NCBI RefSeq assembly: GCF_002927635.1
Contig: NZ_PRDS01000005.1
Span: 1 to 64,000, forward strand
DNA: 64,000 bases
Source of the DNA: Albidovulum inexpectatum
GTDB lineage: Bacteria; Pseudomonadota; Alphaproteobacteria; Rhodobacterales; Rhodobacteraceae
Direction of reading: 5' to 3'
Made by a program: the position numbers and the translations under genes. Below the pieces are notes generated by a model, which saw only the letters and a list, made by a program, of their open reading frames with translations, did no database searches and had not been told where the DNA came from. Shown piece after piece: positions 44,778 to 53,181 of the stretch. Positions within the stretch are counted from its first letter, which is position 1, and each line of letters starts with the position of its first letter.

Positions 44778-44899
44778 CGCGTGATCCTTTCCTCTGCTCG
44801 CGGTGGGCCCGCGAAGGTGTGCTGCGCCTCAGAGCTCCATGTCTTCATCGGGTCCGCATGATGCGCCCGCCGGAGGTTCAGGTCGCCGTTTCCTGTCAT
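44774..44899 (-). CDS. Possible 41-codon upstream ORF in the rplS leader
   Basis: ATG 44899 to TGA 44774-44776, the stop overlapping the rplS ATG (44777) as ATGA. It starts [20 protein letters not shown] and is hydrophilic. The SD is poor and the third-position GC (about 73 percent by eye) is lower than in neighbouring genes. It may be a regulatory upstream ORF coupled to L19, or chance. The leader around it also has short stems such as GACTC/GAGTC. Confidence 0.3.
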   Translation of the reverse strand: MTGNGDLNLRRAHHADPMKTWSSEAQHTFAGPPRAEERITR

Positions 44900-45010
44900 G
44901 CCGGTGATCCCGTCACCCGGCCGAAGAAGACCGGGCCATGGGCCGATCCGGATCGACCCCGCGGAACAGACCGACAGTCCGGCAGACTCGGACGAGTCCC
45001 GGACGCGCGG

Positions 45011-45039
45011 GGTATAGTGCGAGACGGTTCGCCTTGCAA
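45011..45039 (-). promoter_or_regulatory. rplS-rpmE promoter
   Basis: On the minus strand: -35 TTGCAA (45039-45034), 17-bp spacer, -10 TATACC (45016-45011). The start near 45004 would give a leader of about 227 nt before rplS. Confidence 0.55.
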
Positions 45040-45053
45040 GAGTGCGCGGGGTT

Positions 45054-45872
45054 TCAGCCGCCCTTGCCGTCCCTTTTGCGCAGGTAACGTTCCCACAGGT
45101 CGGGGCGGCGTTCGCGGGTCAGGGCTTCGGACTGCGCGCGCCGCCATTCCGCGATCTCGCCATGGTGCCCCGACATCAGGACCGGCGGAATCTCATGTCC
45201 CTCCCAGACCGCCGGGCGGGTATATTGCGGATGCTCCAACAGACCCGCTGAGTGACTTTCATCACGCGTGGATTCGGCATTTCCCAACACGCCCGGCAGC
45301 AGGCGCACGGTGGCGTCGATCATGGCCTGGGCCGCGATCTCGCCGCCCGTCAGGACAAAGTCGCCCAGGCTGACTTCCTCGACCGCGTGATGGTCCAGGA
45401 CACGCTGGTCGACCCCTTCGAACCGCCCGCACAGAATCGTTATGCCCTCGGCCGCCGCCCAGCGGCGCGCCATGGCCTGGTCGAAGACCCGCCCACGGGG
45501 CGAAAGATACACGACGGGCCAGCGTGCGCGATCGGGCGGTGTGCCGATCGCCGCCTGGTCCAGCGCGGCCCCCACGACATCGGGGCGCAGCACCATGCCC
45601 GCGCCGCCGCCAGCCGGGGTGTCATCGACGTTGCGATGCTTGCCGATGCCGAAATCGCGCAGATGGATCGTCTGCAATTGCCAAAGCCCGTGCTTCAGCG
45701 CCCGCCCCGTCAGGCTGAGGCCAAGGGTGCCGGGAAAGGCCTCGGGGAACAGGGTGATGATCCGCGCGACCCACGCGCCGCGAAGGCGATCGTTGCCGGC
45801 CATCAATTCCCGCGGGCGCAGGCTGGCCGTGATGGACAACCGCCCATGGGATCGGGGACGATCCTCGGTCAT
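45054..45872 (-). CDS. trmD: tRNA (guanine-37-N1)-methyltransferase TrmD
   Basis: 272 residues. SPOUT-class enzyme methylating G37 of tRNAs to prevent frameshifting, using S-adenosylmethionine in a trefoil knot. [60 protein letters not shown] and LLPGVLGN are diagnostic. An N-terminal extension of about 35 residues precedes [16 protein letters not shown], so the true start may be further in; ATG 45872 overlaps the rimM stop. Confidence 0.95.
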   Translation of the reverse strand: MTEDRPRSHGRLSITASLRPRELMAGNDRLRGAWVARIITLFPEAFPGTLGLSLTGRALKHGLWQLQTIHLRDFGIGKHRNVDDTPAGGGAGMVLRPDVVGAALDQAAIGTPPDRARWPVVYLSPRGRVFDQAMARRWAAAEGITILCGRFEGVDQRVLDHHAVEEVSLGDFVLTGGEIAAQAMIDATVRLLPGVLGNAESTRDESHSAGLLEHPQYTRPAVWEGHEIPPVLMSGHHGEIAEWRRAQSEALTRERRPDLWERYLRKRDGKGG

Positions 45873-46378
45873 CACTCGATCTCTTCGGGCGGGTCGGCGA
45901 TGATGCGGCCTGCGGTCAGGTCCACGGTCGGCACGATCTGTCGGGTAAATGGCAGCAGCAGCGCCTGACGCCGGCCAGGCGCGGTGATCTCGAGAATATC
46001 GCCGGCGCCGTGATTGTGAATGGCGCGAACGGTTCCCAGCGGCGCGCCGCCCGTATCAAAGACCGGCAGGCCCAGCAGATCGGCGTGATAGAATTCGTCA
46101 TCCGGCAGGTTTGGCAGTTTCGACCTGTCGGCGTACAGCTTCAGGCCGCGCAGCGCATCGGCCTGTTCCTTGGTCTCGACACCCGACAGCCGTGCGGCAA
46201 AACCATTCTTGACCGTGCGCGTGATGCGCAGGGTGAAGCTGCGCGTTCCGTCCTCGGAATACAGCGGGGCATAGGCCATGATGGCCTCGGGCTGCGCACA
46301 GAAGCTTTTCAGGCGCACTTCCCCGCGCACACCGAAAGCACCACCGATGGCGCCCACGCAGATGCGATCAGCTGCCAT
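45872..46378 (-). CDS. rimM: 16S rRNA maturation factor RimM
   Basis: 168 residues. RimM binds S19 and helps 30S head maturation. The N-terminal RimM domain [21 protein letters not shown] and the C-terminal PRC-barrel ([39 protein letters not shown]) are complete. ATG 46378 gives MAADRICVG; the frame runs upstream to 46411 with no family resemblance. It sits between rpsP and trmD as expected. Confidence 0.94.
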   Translation of the reverse strand: MAADRICVGAIGGAFGVRGEVRLKSFCAQPEAIMAYAPLYSEDGTRSFTLRITRTVKNGFAARLSGVETKEQADALRGLKLYADRSKLPNLPDDEFYHADLLGLPVFDTGGAPLGTVRAIHNHGAGDILEITAPGRRQALLLPFTRQIVPTVDLTAGRIIADPPEEIE

Positions 46379-46474
46379 GTCCTTGCGCCTCATCTTCAGG
46401 CCGGTCCGCATGGGCCGGCCGGGATCGTCCGGCCGAAGGGCGTAGCAAGGCGCCTCCGGCCGGACGGGTCGCGA

Positions 46475-46831
46475 TCACTCTTCGGCCGAGGCTTCGGCGG
46501 CCTTGGCGGCCTTTTCTTCGGCGCGCTGCTTGGCCTTGGCGCCGGGCTCGCCCTTCTTCAGGTTCTTGCGCTCGACCTTCGGCTTCAGGCCGGCGGCTTC
46601 CAGGAAGCGCGCGACACGCTCGGTCGGCTGGGCGCCAAGGTTCAGCCAGTGCTGGACGCGCTCGATGTTCATGCGCACGCGGTCCTCGCTGTCCTTGGGC
46701 AGCAGCGGGTTGTAGGTGCCCAGCTTCTCGATGAAGCGGCCGTCGCGCGGCATGCGCGAATCGGCGGCGACGATCGAGTAGAACGGACGCTTCTTCGAGC
46801 CCCCACGGGCAAGGCGGATCTTCGTTGCCAT
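46475..46831 (-). CDS. rpsP: 30S ribosomal protein S16
   Basis: 118 residues. S16 is a 30S body protein. [44 protein letters not shown] is canonical; a Lys/Ala/Glu-rich tail extends the C-terminus, as in other alphaproteobacteria. ATG 46831 with GGAGATATCG upstream was chosen over an in-frame ATG nine codons earlier. Confidence 0.97.
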   Translation of the reverse strand: MATKIRLARGGSKKRPFYSIVAADSRMPRDGRFIEKLGTYNPLLPKDSEDRVRMNIERVQHWLNLGAQPTERVARFLEAAGLKPKVERKNLKKGEPGAKAKQRAEEKAAKAAEASAEE

Positions 46832-46886
46832 ATCGATATCTCCTGTCTTGGCAATCAATGTCCAGGCAAAGCCTGTCAGTCCTTCT

Positions 46887-47195
46887 TCATTTCTGAAGCT
46901 TCTCGTGATGCCTGATGACTTCGCTGATGACGAAGTTCAGGAACTTCTTCGCAAAGACCGGGTCCAGGTCGGCCTCCTCGGCCAGCCGTTCCAGGCGGGC
47001 AATCTGCTGGGCCTCGCGCACCGGGTCCGAAGGCGGCAGGTTGTGTTCGGCCTTCAGCCGTCCCACGGCCTGGGTGTGCTTGAAGCGCTCGGCCAGGGTG
47101 AAGACCAGGATCGCGTCCAGCCGATCGATCGACTCGCGATGGTTTCGCAACAATTCGGCGGCGCGGGTAGCGGTGTCGGTCATGGCGCGGCTCAT
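46887..47195 (-). CDS. Chorismate mutase (AroQ type)
   Basis: 102 residues, all-helical AroQ-class monofunctional chorismate mutase. [81 protein letters not shown] contains the expected Arg/Lys/Glu active-site pattern (chorismate to prephenate, Phe/Tyr synthesis). No secretion signal, so cytosolic. ATG 47195 overlaps the ffh stop (ATGA). It stands between ffh and rpsP, a placement typical of this group. Confidence 0.9.
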   Translation of the reverse strand: MSRAMTDTATRAAELLRNHRESIDRLDAILVFTLAERFKHTQAVGRLKAEHNLPPSDPVREAQQIARLERLAEEADLDPVFAKKFLNFVISEVIRHHEKLQK

Positions 47196-48709
47196 TTCTT
47201 GCGGACCAGGCCCGACAGGCCGCCCGGCAGCTTCATCCCACCAAGGCCACCGGGCAATCCGCCCGGCATCTTGCCTCCGCCCAGCCCTTCCTTCATGCCC
47301 TTGGCCATGGCTTCCAGCTCGGCGGGGCTCATCTTCGATGGATCGGGCATGCCGCCGCCGAGACCTTTGCCGCCCATCATCTGGCGGATGGCCTGTTTCA
47401 GCATGCCGCCCTTGCCCATCTTCTTCATCATGTCCGCCATCTGGCGGTGCATCTTCAGAAGCTGGTTCAGATCGCTGACCTGCAGCCCGGCGCCCGCGGC
47501 GATGCGACGCTTGCGGCTGGCCTGAAGGATGGCGGGATTGGCCCGTTCCTTCTTGGTCATCGAATTGATCAGGGCGATCTGGCGACGCAGGACGGAATCG
47601 TCAAATCCCGCGGCCTCCATCTGCTTCGCGGCCTTGCCCATGCCCGGCAGCATGCCCATAAGACCCTGCATCCCGCCCATCTTCAGCATCTGCTCGAGCT
47701 GGGTCTTGAGGTCGTTCATGTTGAACAGACCCTTGGCAAAGCGCTTGGCCATGCGTTCGGCCTGTTCGGCCTCCAGCGTCGCCTGCGCCTTCTCGACCAG
47801 CGCGACGATGTCGCCCATGCCAAGGATACGCCCCGCGATCCGCTCAGGCTCGAAGGTTTCCAGCGCGTCCAGCTTTTCGCCCGTGCCGACGAAACGGATC
47901 GGCTTGCCCGTGACGGCCCGCATGGACAGGGCCGCGCCGCCGCGACCGTCGCCATCCATCCGCGTCAGCACGACACCGGTGATGCCGACCTTGGCATCGA
48001 ATTCCTGCGCGACCTCGACCGCGACCTGGCCGGTCAGACCGTCGACGACCAGCAGGGTTTCGCGCGGATGCACGACGTCGCGCACCTCGGCAACCTCGGC
48101 CATCAGCACTTCGTCGATCTGCAGCCGGCCAGCGGTGTCGAGCAGATAGACGTCATAGCCGCCCAGCGTCGCCTGGCTCTTGGCGCGCCTGGCGATCTGC
48201 ACGGCGCTTTCGCCCTTCACGATCGGCAGCACGTCGACGCCGATCTGCTGGCCAAGGATGGCCAGCTGCTCCATCGCGGCGGGGCGGTTGGTGTCGAGGC
48301 TGGCCATCAGGACGCGCTTCTTCTCGCGCTCCTTCAGGCGTTTGGCAATCTTGGCCGTCGTCGTGGTCTTGCCGCCGCCCTGCAGGCCGACCATCAGGAT
48401 CGGCGCGGGCGGATTGTCGATCTTCAATGCGCCGGGATCGCCTTCGCCGCGCAGCACGGCGACCAGCTCGTCATGCACGATCTTGACGACCTGCTGGCCG
48501 GGCGTGACCGATTTCGTCACCGCAGCCCCGGTCGCCTTGGTCTCGACCCGCTTGATGAAGTCGCGCGCAACGGGCAGGGAAACGTCGGCCTCAAGCAGGG
48601 CCACACGCACTTCGCGCAATGCGCTGCGGACGTCCTCTTCAGAGAGCGCGCCCTGTTTCGTCAGCCGGTCGAAGACGCCGCCAAGGCGCTCTGACAGGTT
48701 CTCGAACAT
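47192..48709 (-). CDS. ffh: Signal recognition particle protein Ffh (SRP54)
   Basis: 505 residues. N-domain, then GTPase G-domain with P-loop GLQGGGKTTTT, DTNRPAA, DTAGRLQ and TRMDGDGRGG motifs, and a Met-rich M-domain (about 300-505) that binds SRP RNA and signal sequences, ending in a long Gly/Met/Pro tail. ATG 48709 follows GGGAGGG and gives MFENLSERLGGVF; upstream in-frame sequence is not used. It heads the ffh-rpsP-rimM-trmD transcript. Confidence 0.96.
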   Translation of the reverse strand: MFENLSERLGGVFDRLTKQGALSEEDVRSALREVRVALLEADVSLPVARDFIKRVETKATGAAVTKSVTPGQQVVKIVHDELVAVLRGEGDPGALKIDNPPAPILMVGLQGGGKTTTTAKIAKRLKEREKKRVLMASLDTNRPAAMEQLAILGQQIGVDVLPIVKGESAVQIARRAKSQATLGGYDVYLLDTAGRLQIDEVLMAEVAEVRDVVHPRETLLVVDGLTGQVAVEVAQEFDAKVGITGVVLTRMDGDGRGGAALSMRAVTGKPIRFVGTGEKLDALETFEPERIAGRILGMGDIVALVEKAQATLEAEQAERMAKRFAKGLFNMNDLKTQLEQMLKMGGMQGLMGMLPGMGKAAKQMEAAGFDDSVLRRQIALINSMTKKERANPAILQASRKRRIAAGAGLQVSDLNQLLKMHRQMADMMKKMGKGGMLKQAIRQMMGGKGLGGGMPDPSKMSPAELEAMAKGMKEGLGGGKMPGGLPGGLGGMKLPGGLSGLVRKK

Positions 48710-48861
48710 CTGGCCCTCCCTGGCCGTTGCATTACATGCCTTGGACATGGGTCCGCGGCGCTCAAACACCAAGCGCACCAGTGGGCGCAACGCGCTGACT
48801 GGTGGCGATCCCGCACGATGGGCGGGACCGGAAGCGGTGTCACTCCCGGAAGATCCCGACC

Positions 48862-48890
48862 CCATTATGCAAGCCAGGCGGATGAGTCAA
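48862..48890 (-). promoter_or_regulatory. ffh operon promoter
   Basis: On the minus strand: -35 TTGACT (48890-48885), 17-bp spacer, -10 TAATGG (48867-48862). It gives a leader of about 145 nt before ffh. Confidence 0.55.
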
Positions 48891-48993
48891 GGCGCGACGT
48901 GGCACCGTCGGCGTCATGCGCGCGCGTCGGACCGGTCGCCCTTGCCCGTGATGTCGGTTTCCGTGCAACATCGACCGCAAGGGAGGATGTGTC

Positions 48994-49590
48994 ATGATAC
49001 GTCTATATGCGCTTGCCTGCGCCATGCTTGCATTTTTCGCTCTGCCGACCTTGGCGCAGGAGCCGCTCGTGAAGATCACCGCCGAAATTGCCACGGTCAC
49101 GGTCCAGACTCCGAATGGCCCGGTCGAGATCGGCCGCGAGCAGAACCCCGATGCCCGGCTGGAGGGCGACTGGGCGCGGGTCGCGCGCGATTGTCCGCCT
49201 TTCTGCATTCAGCCCATGACGCCGGCCCCGGGTGTCACGACGATCGGCGAACTGGAGCTTCTGGAACTTCTGACCGATCCCGCGGCGATGGTGATCGACA
49301 GCCGGACACGGGACTGGTTCGAAGGTGGCACGATCCCGGGTTCGGTCAATATCCCCTACAACGAGATCGGCGACCGTCTGGCAGAACTTGGCTGCGAGGC
49401 GGATTTCGATGGCTGGGATTGCTCGAATGCGAGAAAGGTGGCGCTGTTCTGCAATGGCCTGTGGTGCGGCCAGTCGCCCTCGGCCATTCGGGTGATGCTG
49501 TCGCTCGGCTATCCGGCCGACAAGATCCACTATTACCGTGGCGGCATGCAGGTCTGGCGCCTGCTTGGGTTGACCGTGGTTCAGCCCTGA
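48994..49590 (+). CDS. Secreted rhodanese-like protein
   Basis: 198 residues. Signal peptide (about 1-21, MIRLYALACAMLAFFALPTLA) followed by a rhodanese domain (about 85-198). VIDSRTRDWFEGGTIPGSVNIPYNEIGDRL is the N-terminal half, and the active-site Cys is in CNGLWCGQSPSAIRVML, here with a second Cys four residues later. It is probably periplasmic, unlike most rhodaneses, with a role in sulfur transfer or oxidative folding that cannot be named from sequence. Strong AAGGGAGG SD. It runs divergently from ffh. Confidence 0.9.
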   Translation: MIRLYALACAMLAFFALPTLAQEPLVKITAEIATVTVQTPNGPVEIGREQNPDARLEGDWARVARDCPPFCIQPMTPAPGVTTIGELELLELLTDPAAMVIDSRTRDWFEGGTIPGSVNIPYNEIGDRLAELGCEADFDGWDCSNARKVALFCNGLWCGQSPSAIRVMLSLGYPADKIHYYRGGMQVWRLLGLTVVQP

Positions 49591-49598
49591 AGGTGGAT

Positions 49599-49621
49599 GC
49601 GGCGCGGATCGCCCGCGCCGC
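49599..49621. terminator. Bidirectional hairpin rhodanese/azoR
   Basis: GCGGCGCG (49599-49606) and CGCGCCGC (49614-49621), 8-bp stem, 7-nt loop, between the convergent gene ends. Confidence 0.5.
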
Positions 49622-49633
49622 AGGCCGGCCGTG

Positions 49634-50224
49634 TCAGGCCGCGATGCGTTCGACCTCCTGCTCGGCGCGCTTCAGCGTTGCCTCGGGGTCGAAGACCATC
49701 TGGTCGGCCGCAACGAATGTCACGTCGGTGATGCCAAGGAAGCCCAGCATGTGCCGCAGATAGGGCGAGGCGAAATCGACCTCGGACCCCATCCGGGTTC
49801 CGTCAGATGACAGGGCGACGATCGCGCGCTTGCCCTTCAACAGGCCTTCCGGCCCGTTTTCGGTATAGACGAAGGACTCGCCCCGCCGGGTGATCTGGTC
49901 GATCCAGTTCTTCAGCTGCGCGGGCACCCCGAAATTGTAGACCGGCAGGCCGATCACCAGGATATCGGCGGCGCGGACCTCTTCCAGCAACCTGTCCGAA
50001 AAAGCGGCGATCTGGGCCTGCTCGGCGTTGCGCTGATCGGCCGGGATATAGACGGCGCCCAGCCAGGCCCCGTCGATCGCCGGGATTCCGTTCGTCACGT
50101 CGCGCTCGGTGACGATTGCATCGGGATGCGCGGCTTTCAGCCGTTCGACAATGCGACCGGTCAGACGGCGGGAAACGGAATCGGCGCCCTTGATCGAGGA
50201 ATCGATGCGAAGGATATGCGTCAT
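49634..50224 (-). CDS. azoR: FMN-dependent NADH-azoreductase
   Basis: 196 residues, flavodoxin-like fold. THILRIDSSIKGADSVSRRLTGRIVERL, LVIGLPVYNFGVPAQLKNWIDQITRRGESFVYTENGPEGLLKGKRAIVALSS and the C-terminal LGFLGITDVTFVAAD match AzoR. It reduces azo dyes and quinones with NADH and FMN, probably for quinone and thiol stress. It is transcribed divergently from a LysR gene with 224 bp between, a typical regulator-target pair. Confidence 0.92.
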   Translation of the reverse strand: MTHILRIDSSIKGADSVSRRLTGRIVERLKAAHPDAIVTERDVTNGIPAIDGAWLGAVYIPADQRNAEQAQIAAFSDRLLEEVRAADILVIGLPVYNFGVPAQLKNWIDQITRRGESFVYTENGPEGLLKGKRAIVALSSDGTRMGSEVDFASPYLRHMLGFLGITDVTFVAADQMVFDPEATLKRAEQEVERIAA

Positions 50225-50307
50225 GGTCTTTGTCCTTTCAAAACGGCTTCTGAATGATACCTAGTCCTGCGCGTCTGGCACATGAAGTCGCGCTGCGACA
50301 TATCCTG

Positions 50308-50323
50308 TGTGCGCCAATGCACA
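50308..50323. promoter_or_regulatory. Dyad TGTGC-N6-GCACA between azoR and lysR
   Basis: Perfect 5-bp arms at 50308-50312 and 50319-50323, 84 bp from the azoR start and 126 bp from the LysR gene start. It is the best candidate operator in the shared control region; a strict T-N11-A core is not obvious. Confidence 0.4.
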
Positions 50324-50448
50324 ATAGTGACCGTTGGAAATCTGCCATTTCGCCCCCCAGCCAACTGGCTTGAATGCCCGCGGGCAAAGGTGTTCAGATG
50401 CGCCAAGATCGAAGGCCGCCGGTCCGGAATGCGAAGCAAAGGGGTGTC

Positions 50449-51330
50449 ATGGACAATTGGGATGAAATCCGGACGGCCTATCATGTGGCGCGCATTGGAA
50501 CGGTTTCGGGCGCCGCCGAGGTGCTGGGCGTTCACCACGCCACGGTGATCCGCCATATCGACGCGCTGGAGGCCCGGCTGGGCGTCAAGCTGTTCCAGCG
50601 CCATGCCCGCGGTTATACGGCGACCGAGGCCGGGCGCGAATTGATGAAGGTCGCGCAGGCGACCGAGGATCAGTTCTCGCATCTTGCCGCCCGCTTGCGG
50701 GGCACGGCCAATGACATTTCGGGCGAACTTGTCGTCACCTCGCTGCCGGGCCTGGTCGAGCAGGTGGCGCCGACGCTGAACAGGCTGCAGCGCGAACATC
50801 CCGAGCTGCGCGTGCGCTATGTATCCGATGTGCGGCTGTTCCGGCTGGAATACGGCGAAGCCCATGTGGCGATCCGCGCGGGCGGCAAGCCGCAGGAGCC
50901 GGACAATGTCGTGCAATCCTTCTGCATCCATCGGCGCGGACTTTATGCCAGCCCGGACTATGTCGAGCGTCACGGTCTGCCGGAAAGCGAGGATGATCTG
51001 GCCCGCCACCGTTTCGTCGGACCGGTCGATCCCGAAAACCGCGCCCCTTTCTATCGCTGGCTGACGGCACGCGTGCCCGATTCGGCGTTCGTCGTGCGTA
51101 CGAACGAAGACCGGATGGTGCTGGAAACCGTTCGGGGCGGTGTTGCCATCGGCTTTCTGTCAGCCCGACTGGCAGGCTTCTTTCCCGAACTGGTCGAGGT
51201 CATGCCGCAGCGGCCGGAATGGGACACGCCCCTGTGGCTGGTGACTCATGTCGATCTGCATCGCACGCCGCGCATACAGCTGTTCCTCAAGGCGCTGAAA
51301 GAGGATGCGCAGAAATACGATCATGCCTGA
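50449..51330 (+). CDS. LysR-family transcriptional regulator
   Basis: 293 residues from ATG 50449 (AAGGGG upstream, MDNWDEIRTAYHVARIG). N-terminal winged HTH (about 2-62, GTVSGAAEVLGVHHATVIRHIDALEARLGVKLFQRHARGYTATEAGRELM), then a substrate-binding domain (about 90-290). The divergent position makes azoR its likely target and a small aromatic or quinone-like compound its likely inducer. It overlaps the EamA gene by 8 bp. Confidence 0.92.
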   Translation: MDNWDEIRTAYHVARIGTVSGAAEVLGVHHATVIRHIDALEARLGVKLFQRHARGYTATEAGRELMKVAQATEDQFSHLAARLRGTANDISGELVVTSLPGLVEQVAPTLNRLQREHPELRVRYVSDVRLFRLEYGEAHVAIRAGGKPQEPDNVVQSFCIHRRGLYASPDYVERHGLPESEDDLARHRFVGPVDPENRAPFYRWLTARVPDSAFVVRTNEDRMVLETVRGGVAIGFLSARLAGFFPELVEVMPQRPEWDTPLWLVTHVDLHRTPRIQLFLKALKEDAQKYDHA

Positions 51331-52255
51331 GCCGGGCCGAACGGGAACCTTGCGGCCGACCATGCAGGGCCATGCGGCGATGCTGGTTTTTTCGTCGCTC
51401 GTTGCCGGGTCATTCCCCCTGGGGGCGATGGTCGCGAACGCGATCTCTCCCAGTGCCTTCACGGCCCTGCGGTTCATTCTCGCGGCAGCCCTGATCGGGC
51501 TGGCTGTCGCCATGGGCCCCGGTCTGCCGCGGGCGGCGCTGAGGGCTCCGTGGCGCTACATGGTGCTGGGGGGCATCTTTGCCAGCTATTTCATCCTGAT
51601 GTTCGAGGGGCTCAAGACCGCGAATCCCGTCTCTGCCGCTGCTGTGTTCACGCTGACGCCGATCATGTCGGCCGGATTCGGCTGGCTGCTGCTGCGCCAG
51701 ATGTTGACGGCCCGCGTGGCGATGGCGCTGGCCCTTGGAGGCGTAGGGGCGCTTTGGGTGATATTCCGCGGAGACCTGGCCGCTGCCGCGCGGCTCGAAC
51801 TGGGGCGGGGCGAGGCGGTCTACATGCTGGGCTGCGCGGCGCATGCCTTCTATACGCCGCTTGTGCGCCGTCTGAATCGCGGCGAAAGCCCGCTGGTCTT
51901 TACCTTTGGCACGTTGCTTGGGGGCAGTGTCGTGACGACGATCTATGCCTGGGGTGACATCCGCGCGACCGAATGGCTGTCCCTGCCGTCGATCGTCTGG
52001 GTGACGCTTGCCTATACCACGGTCTTTGCCAGCGCCGTGACTTTCGTCCTGCTTCAGTTCGCAACGCTGCGGCTGCCTTCGGCCAAGGTGATGGCCTATA
52101 CCTATCTGGTGCCCGGCTGGGTGCTGGTCTGGCAGATGGGGCTGGGGCAGCCGTTCCCGGGCCTTGTCGTCGCGCCGGGCCTGGCGCTGACGCTGGGTGC
52201 CTTGGCGCTGTTGTTGAGGGACGACACCTCGGTGCCGATTGCGGCTGAAACCTAG
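51323..52255 (+). CDS. EamA/DMT-family transporter (RhaT-like)
   Basis: 310 residues with ten hydrophobic helices in two EamA repeats (about 15-145 and 160-300), the drug/metabolite-transporter fold of the inner membrane. SPSAFTALRFILAAALIGLAVAM and AVFTLTPIMSAGFGWLLLRQML are typical of the first repeat. The substrate is unknown. It begins inside the LysR gene (ATG 51323, or ATG 51362) and may be co-transcribed with it. Its TAG lies in a CTAG shared with the convergent ArsR gene. Confidence 0.9.
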   Translation: MPEPGRTGTLRPTMQGHAAMLVFSSLVAGSFPLGAMVANAISPSAFTALRFILAAALIGLAVAMGPGLPRAALRAPWRYMVLGGIFASYFILMFEGLKTANPVSAAAVFTLTPIMSAGFGWLLLRQMLTARVAMALALGGVGALWVIFRGDLAAAARLELGRGEAVYMLGCAAHAFYTPLVRRLNRGESPLVFTFGTLLGGSVVTTIYAWGDIRATEWLSLPSIVWVTLAYTTVFASAVTFVLLQFATLRLPSAKVMAYTYLVPGWVLVWQMGLGQPFPGLVVAPGLALTLGALALLLRDDTSVPIAAET

Positions 52256-52599
52256 TCCGACTCGGGCAGGGTTTCGGGCAGTTCACTTCGCAGGAACAGC
52301 TCGAATGCATCGAGATCGAGCGGATCGAACAGGCCGAAACCCTGGATCCAGACCGAGGCCGCGCGCATCGCGTCGGGCTCCAGCTTGCACCACTTGACCC
52401 TTCCCCGCCGCTCCTGGCTGATCAGGCCCGCCTCGGCCAGGACGGCCAGGTGCTTCGAGATCGCCGCAAGCGACATCTCGAACGGCGCGGCGACATCGGT
52501 CACGGCCATGTCGTCCTCAAGCAGCATCATCAGGATCTGCCGTCGGGTTGGATCGGCAAGGGCGGCAAAGATGGCGTCCAGATCGGCGGGCTTTTTCAT
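52252..52599 (-). CDS. ArsR-family winged-helix regulator
   Basis: 115 residues. LDAIFAALADPTRRQILMMLLEDDMAVTDVAAPFEMSLAAISKHLAVLAEAGLISQERRGRVKWCKL is the ArsR HTH with alpha5-wing. The Cys-based metal motif (ELCVCDL) is absent, so this belongs to the non-metal group that often sits next to SRPBCC-domain genes. No such gene is adjacent here: downstream it meets the convergent EamA gene with a 4-bp overlap. A near-perfect palindrome overlaps its own -35, suggesting autorepression. Confidence 0.93.
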   Translation of the reverse strand: MKKPADLDAIFAALADPTRRQILMMLLEDDMAVTDVAAPFEMSLAAISKHLAVLAEAGLISQERRGRVKWCKLEPDAMRAASVWIQGFGLFDPLDLDAFELFLRSELPETLPESD

Positions 52600-52628
52600 G
52601 GCCGCACTCTAGCCGTTCCCGTGTGCCG

Positions 52629-52672
52629 TCTAAAAGGGGGACAAGTCGATATTCAACCGCATGGTTGAACAT
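52629..52672 (-). promoter_or_regulatory. ArsR gene promoter with overlapping palindromic operator
   Basis: Minus-strand -35 TTGAAT (52656-52651), 16 bp, -10 TTTAGA (52634-52629). The palindrome TTCAACC-GCAT-GGTTGAA (52652-52669), extended by two more outer pairs to 52649-52672 with one mismatch, covers the -35. CAACC/GGTTG half-sites fit ArsR-family operators of the SRPBCC-linked group as I recall them. Confidence 0.6.
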
Positions 52673-52791
52673 GCAATTGACCGCGGGATCGGGCCTTGGG
52701 CTGTTGCGCGAAAGCCGCGCCGCGACGGGTAGATTCTTAAAATCAAGCAAATACAATGGCTTGTCCGAGGTGTCTGGCGGTCGCTTCCAGA

Positions 52792-52820
52792 TTGACTCGG
52801 CGGGCGCAAGCCACTAGCAA
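52792..52820 (+). promoter_or_regulatory. F0 operon promoter
   Basis: TTGACT (52792-52797), 17 bp, TAGCAA (52815-52820). The start near 52827 leaves a 23-nt leader with ACGGGGGAC before atpI. Confidence 0.5.
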
Positions 52821-52849
52821 AGCCGCAACTGTTCACGGGGGACAACGCG

Positions 52850-53179
52850 ATGTCCGACGAGCCCGATCCAGAGCGTCTGAAGGCGCTTGAGGAACGCCTC
52901 GAACGGCTGAAGGGCGAAAAGGGCCGCAAGCCCCATGTGGACGACAAGGTTTCCGCCGCCAGCGATGGCTGGCGGATGGTGATCGAGCTGGTGAGCGGTC
53001 TGGCCATCGGCTTCAGCATCGGGTTCGGACTCGACACCCTGTTGGGGACGATGCCGTTCATGATGGTGCTGTTCACATTGCTGGGTTTCGCCGCCGGCGT
53101 GAAGGTCATGCTGGGCACGGCGCGCGAGATGCAGAACCGGAATGCGGCGGAAGGTTCCGCCAGGGACGAAGGGGAATAG
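52850..53179 (+). CDS. atpI: ATP synthase assembly protein AtpI
   Basis: 109 residues. Charged N-terminal half (about 1-40, with [18 protein letters not shown], a short coiled coil) and two TM helices (about 45-65, 70-92: [40 protein letters not shown]), the AtpI/Atp1 form of alphaproteobacteria. It aids c-ring assembly and possibly Mg2+ supply. The atpB GTG lies 3 bp after the stop. Confidence 0.92.
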   Translation: MSDEPDPERLKALEERLERLKGEKGRKPHVDDKVSAASDGWRMVIELVSGLAIGFSIGFGLDTLLGTMPFMMVLFTLLGFAAGVKVMLGTAREMQNRNAAEGSARDEGE

Positions 53180-53181
53180 AC

